A stretch of 5,881 nucleotides of DNA from Candidatus Bathyarchaeota archaeon (GTDB lineage: Archaea > Thermoproteota > Bathyarchaeia > TCS64): positions 1 through 5,881 of the forward strand of contig JAUVYU010000059.1 of the NCBI GenBank assembly GCA_030602935.1, in the 5' to 3' direction. Below, piece by piece: positions 5,301-5,881 of the stretch; the first letter of the stretch is position 1, and every line of letters begins with the position of its first letter. The position numbers and the translations under genes were made by a program. The notes beneath the pieces were generated by a model. It saw nothing but the letters and a program-made list of their open reading frames with translations, made no database searches and had not been told where the DNA came from.

Positions 5301-5881
5301 ATGGAAAATACGATAGGTGAATACAAGGGGACTACTACGGTTGCGGCTGTCTGTAACGATGGCGTCATCATGGCAACTGACACAAGGGCTACCATGGGCA
5401 ACTACGTAGCTAGCAAACACGCCAAGAAGGTGTACCAGATCACGGACCAGCTGGCGATGACAATCGCCGGAGGGGTGGCCGCGGCGCAGAGGGTCGTCGA
5501 CATCCTCAAGGTGAACGCCAAGCTCTACTACCTCGAGAAGGGTAGGCCCATGCCCGTGGCGGCGGCCGCGATGCTCGTCTCCAACATCCTGTTCTCAAAC
5601 AGGGCGGTGGGGGCTCCCCTTCCGCTCCAGGCCCTCATAGGGGGCATGGATCTGACTGGCCCCCACGTCTTCAACCTGGACCCCTCCGGAAGCCTCACCG
5701 AGGAGAAGATGGTCTCCACCGGCTCAGGCTCCCCGTTCGCCTATGGAGTCCTCGAGGACAGATACAAGGAGGACAGCACAGTCGCGGAAATGGCGCCCAT
5801 CGTAGTCAAGGCGGTGGACTCCGCAATGAAGCGGGACGTCGCCAGCGGTGACAACTTCAACGTCGCCGTGATAACCTCAGA
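5301..5881 (+). CDS. psmB: 20S proteasome beta subunit, catalytic (3' end cut by window)
   Basis: Proteolytic beta subunit of the archaeal 20S proteasome, a cytoplasmic barrel that degrades unfolded proteins. The 193 codons present begin with a 10-residue propeptide (MENTIGEYKG) that is cut autocatalytically before Thr11, the active-site nucleophile (mature Thr1). The partner residues are in place: Asp27 (mature Asp17, in ATDTRATMG) and Lys43 (mature Lys33, in SKHAKK). Further along are the STGSGSPFAYGVLED segment (139-153) and KRDVASGD (177-184), which supplies the conserved Asp179 and Ser182. It is therefore a catalytically competent beta subunit, not an inactive paralogue. Mature position 45 is Ile, consistent with a hydrophobic, chymotrypsin-like specificity. 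The ATG was chosen because it gives the expected short propeptide; a modest GAGG lies 8 nt upstream. An in-frame TTG at 5247-5249 would add 18 residues of no recognisable character. Only the last strands and helix should lie beyond the window. Confidence 0.97.
   Translation, partial: MENTIGEYKGTTTVAAVCNDGVIMATDTRATMGNYVASKHAKKVYQITDQLAMTIAGGVAAAQRVVDILKVNAKLYYLEKGRPMPVAAAAMLVSNILFSNRAVGAPLPLQALIGGMDLTGPHVFNLDPSGSLTEEKMVSTGSGSPFAYGVLEDRYKEDSTVAEMAPIVVKAVDSAMKRDVASGDNFNVAVITS

Noticed and set aside
5238..5420. 60-codon minus-strand frame crossing the psmB start
   Set aside because: It is antisense to the psmB propeptide and active-site Thr, with no plausible promoter or ribosome-binding site.
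1..5881. Defence island, mobile element, CRISPR array or RNA gene
   Set aside because: No transposase, integrase, terminal repeats, regularly spaced repeats, or tRNA/rRNA-like sequence was seen. The window is housekeeping genes in normal packing.

Overview
The window is archaeal chromosomal DNA. The clearest sign is a complete sn-glycerol-1-phosphate dehydrogenase (the enzyme that sets archaeal lipid stereochemistry). A VAT-type CDC48, an archaeal FEN1 and a Thr-type proteasome beta subunit agree with this, as do TATA-like promoters and GGTG-type ribosome-binding sites. The phylum cannot be fixed by eye. The FEN1 and CDC48 proteins look generally like those of the TACK/Bathyarchaeia-Nitrososphaeria side, but that is an impression from memory. 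The DNA is GC-rich in genes and AT-rich in the short promoter gaps. Coding density is high and nothing looks mobile.

Layout. (1) Bases 1-440, minus strand: the 5' part of a gene for an exported protein with a glutamine-amidotransferase-like fold, cut by the window edge. (2) Bases 531-3983, minus strand: a tight three-gene operon transcribed cdc48 > small winged-helix-like protein > fen1, with junctions of about 0 and 3 nt. (3) Bases 4064-5113, minus strand: egsA (glycerol-1-phosphate dehydrogenase) with its own promoter. (4) Bases 5114-5300: a divergent AT-rich promoter region. (5) Bases 5301-5881, plus strand: psmB, the catalytic proteasome beta subunit, cut at the right edge just after its last active-site motif.

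How they fit together. CDC48 unfolds and extracts proteins and can feed the 20S proteasome whose beta subunit is encoded nearby. FEN1 processes DNA flaps in replication and repair. egsA starts membrane lipid synthesis. Only the cdc48-wH-fen1 group is packed tightly enough to imply co-expression. The unrecognised 71-74 residue protein between the unfoldase and the nuclease is the least explained element and the best candidate for something new.

Start codons are notable. Of six genes, only psmB clearly uses ATG. cdc48 starts with GTG, fen1 and egsA with TTG, the exported protein with TTG or GTG, and the small protein with ATG or GTG. No tRNA, rRNA, CRISPR array, insertion sequence or large repeat was seen. 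No stretch over 300 bases lacks a gene.
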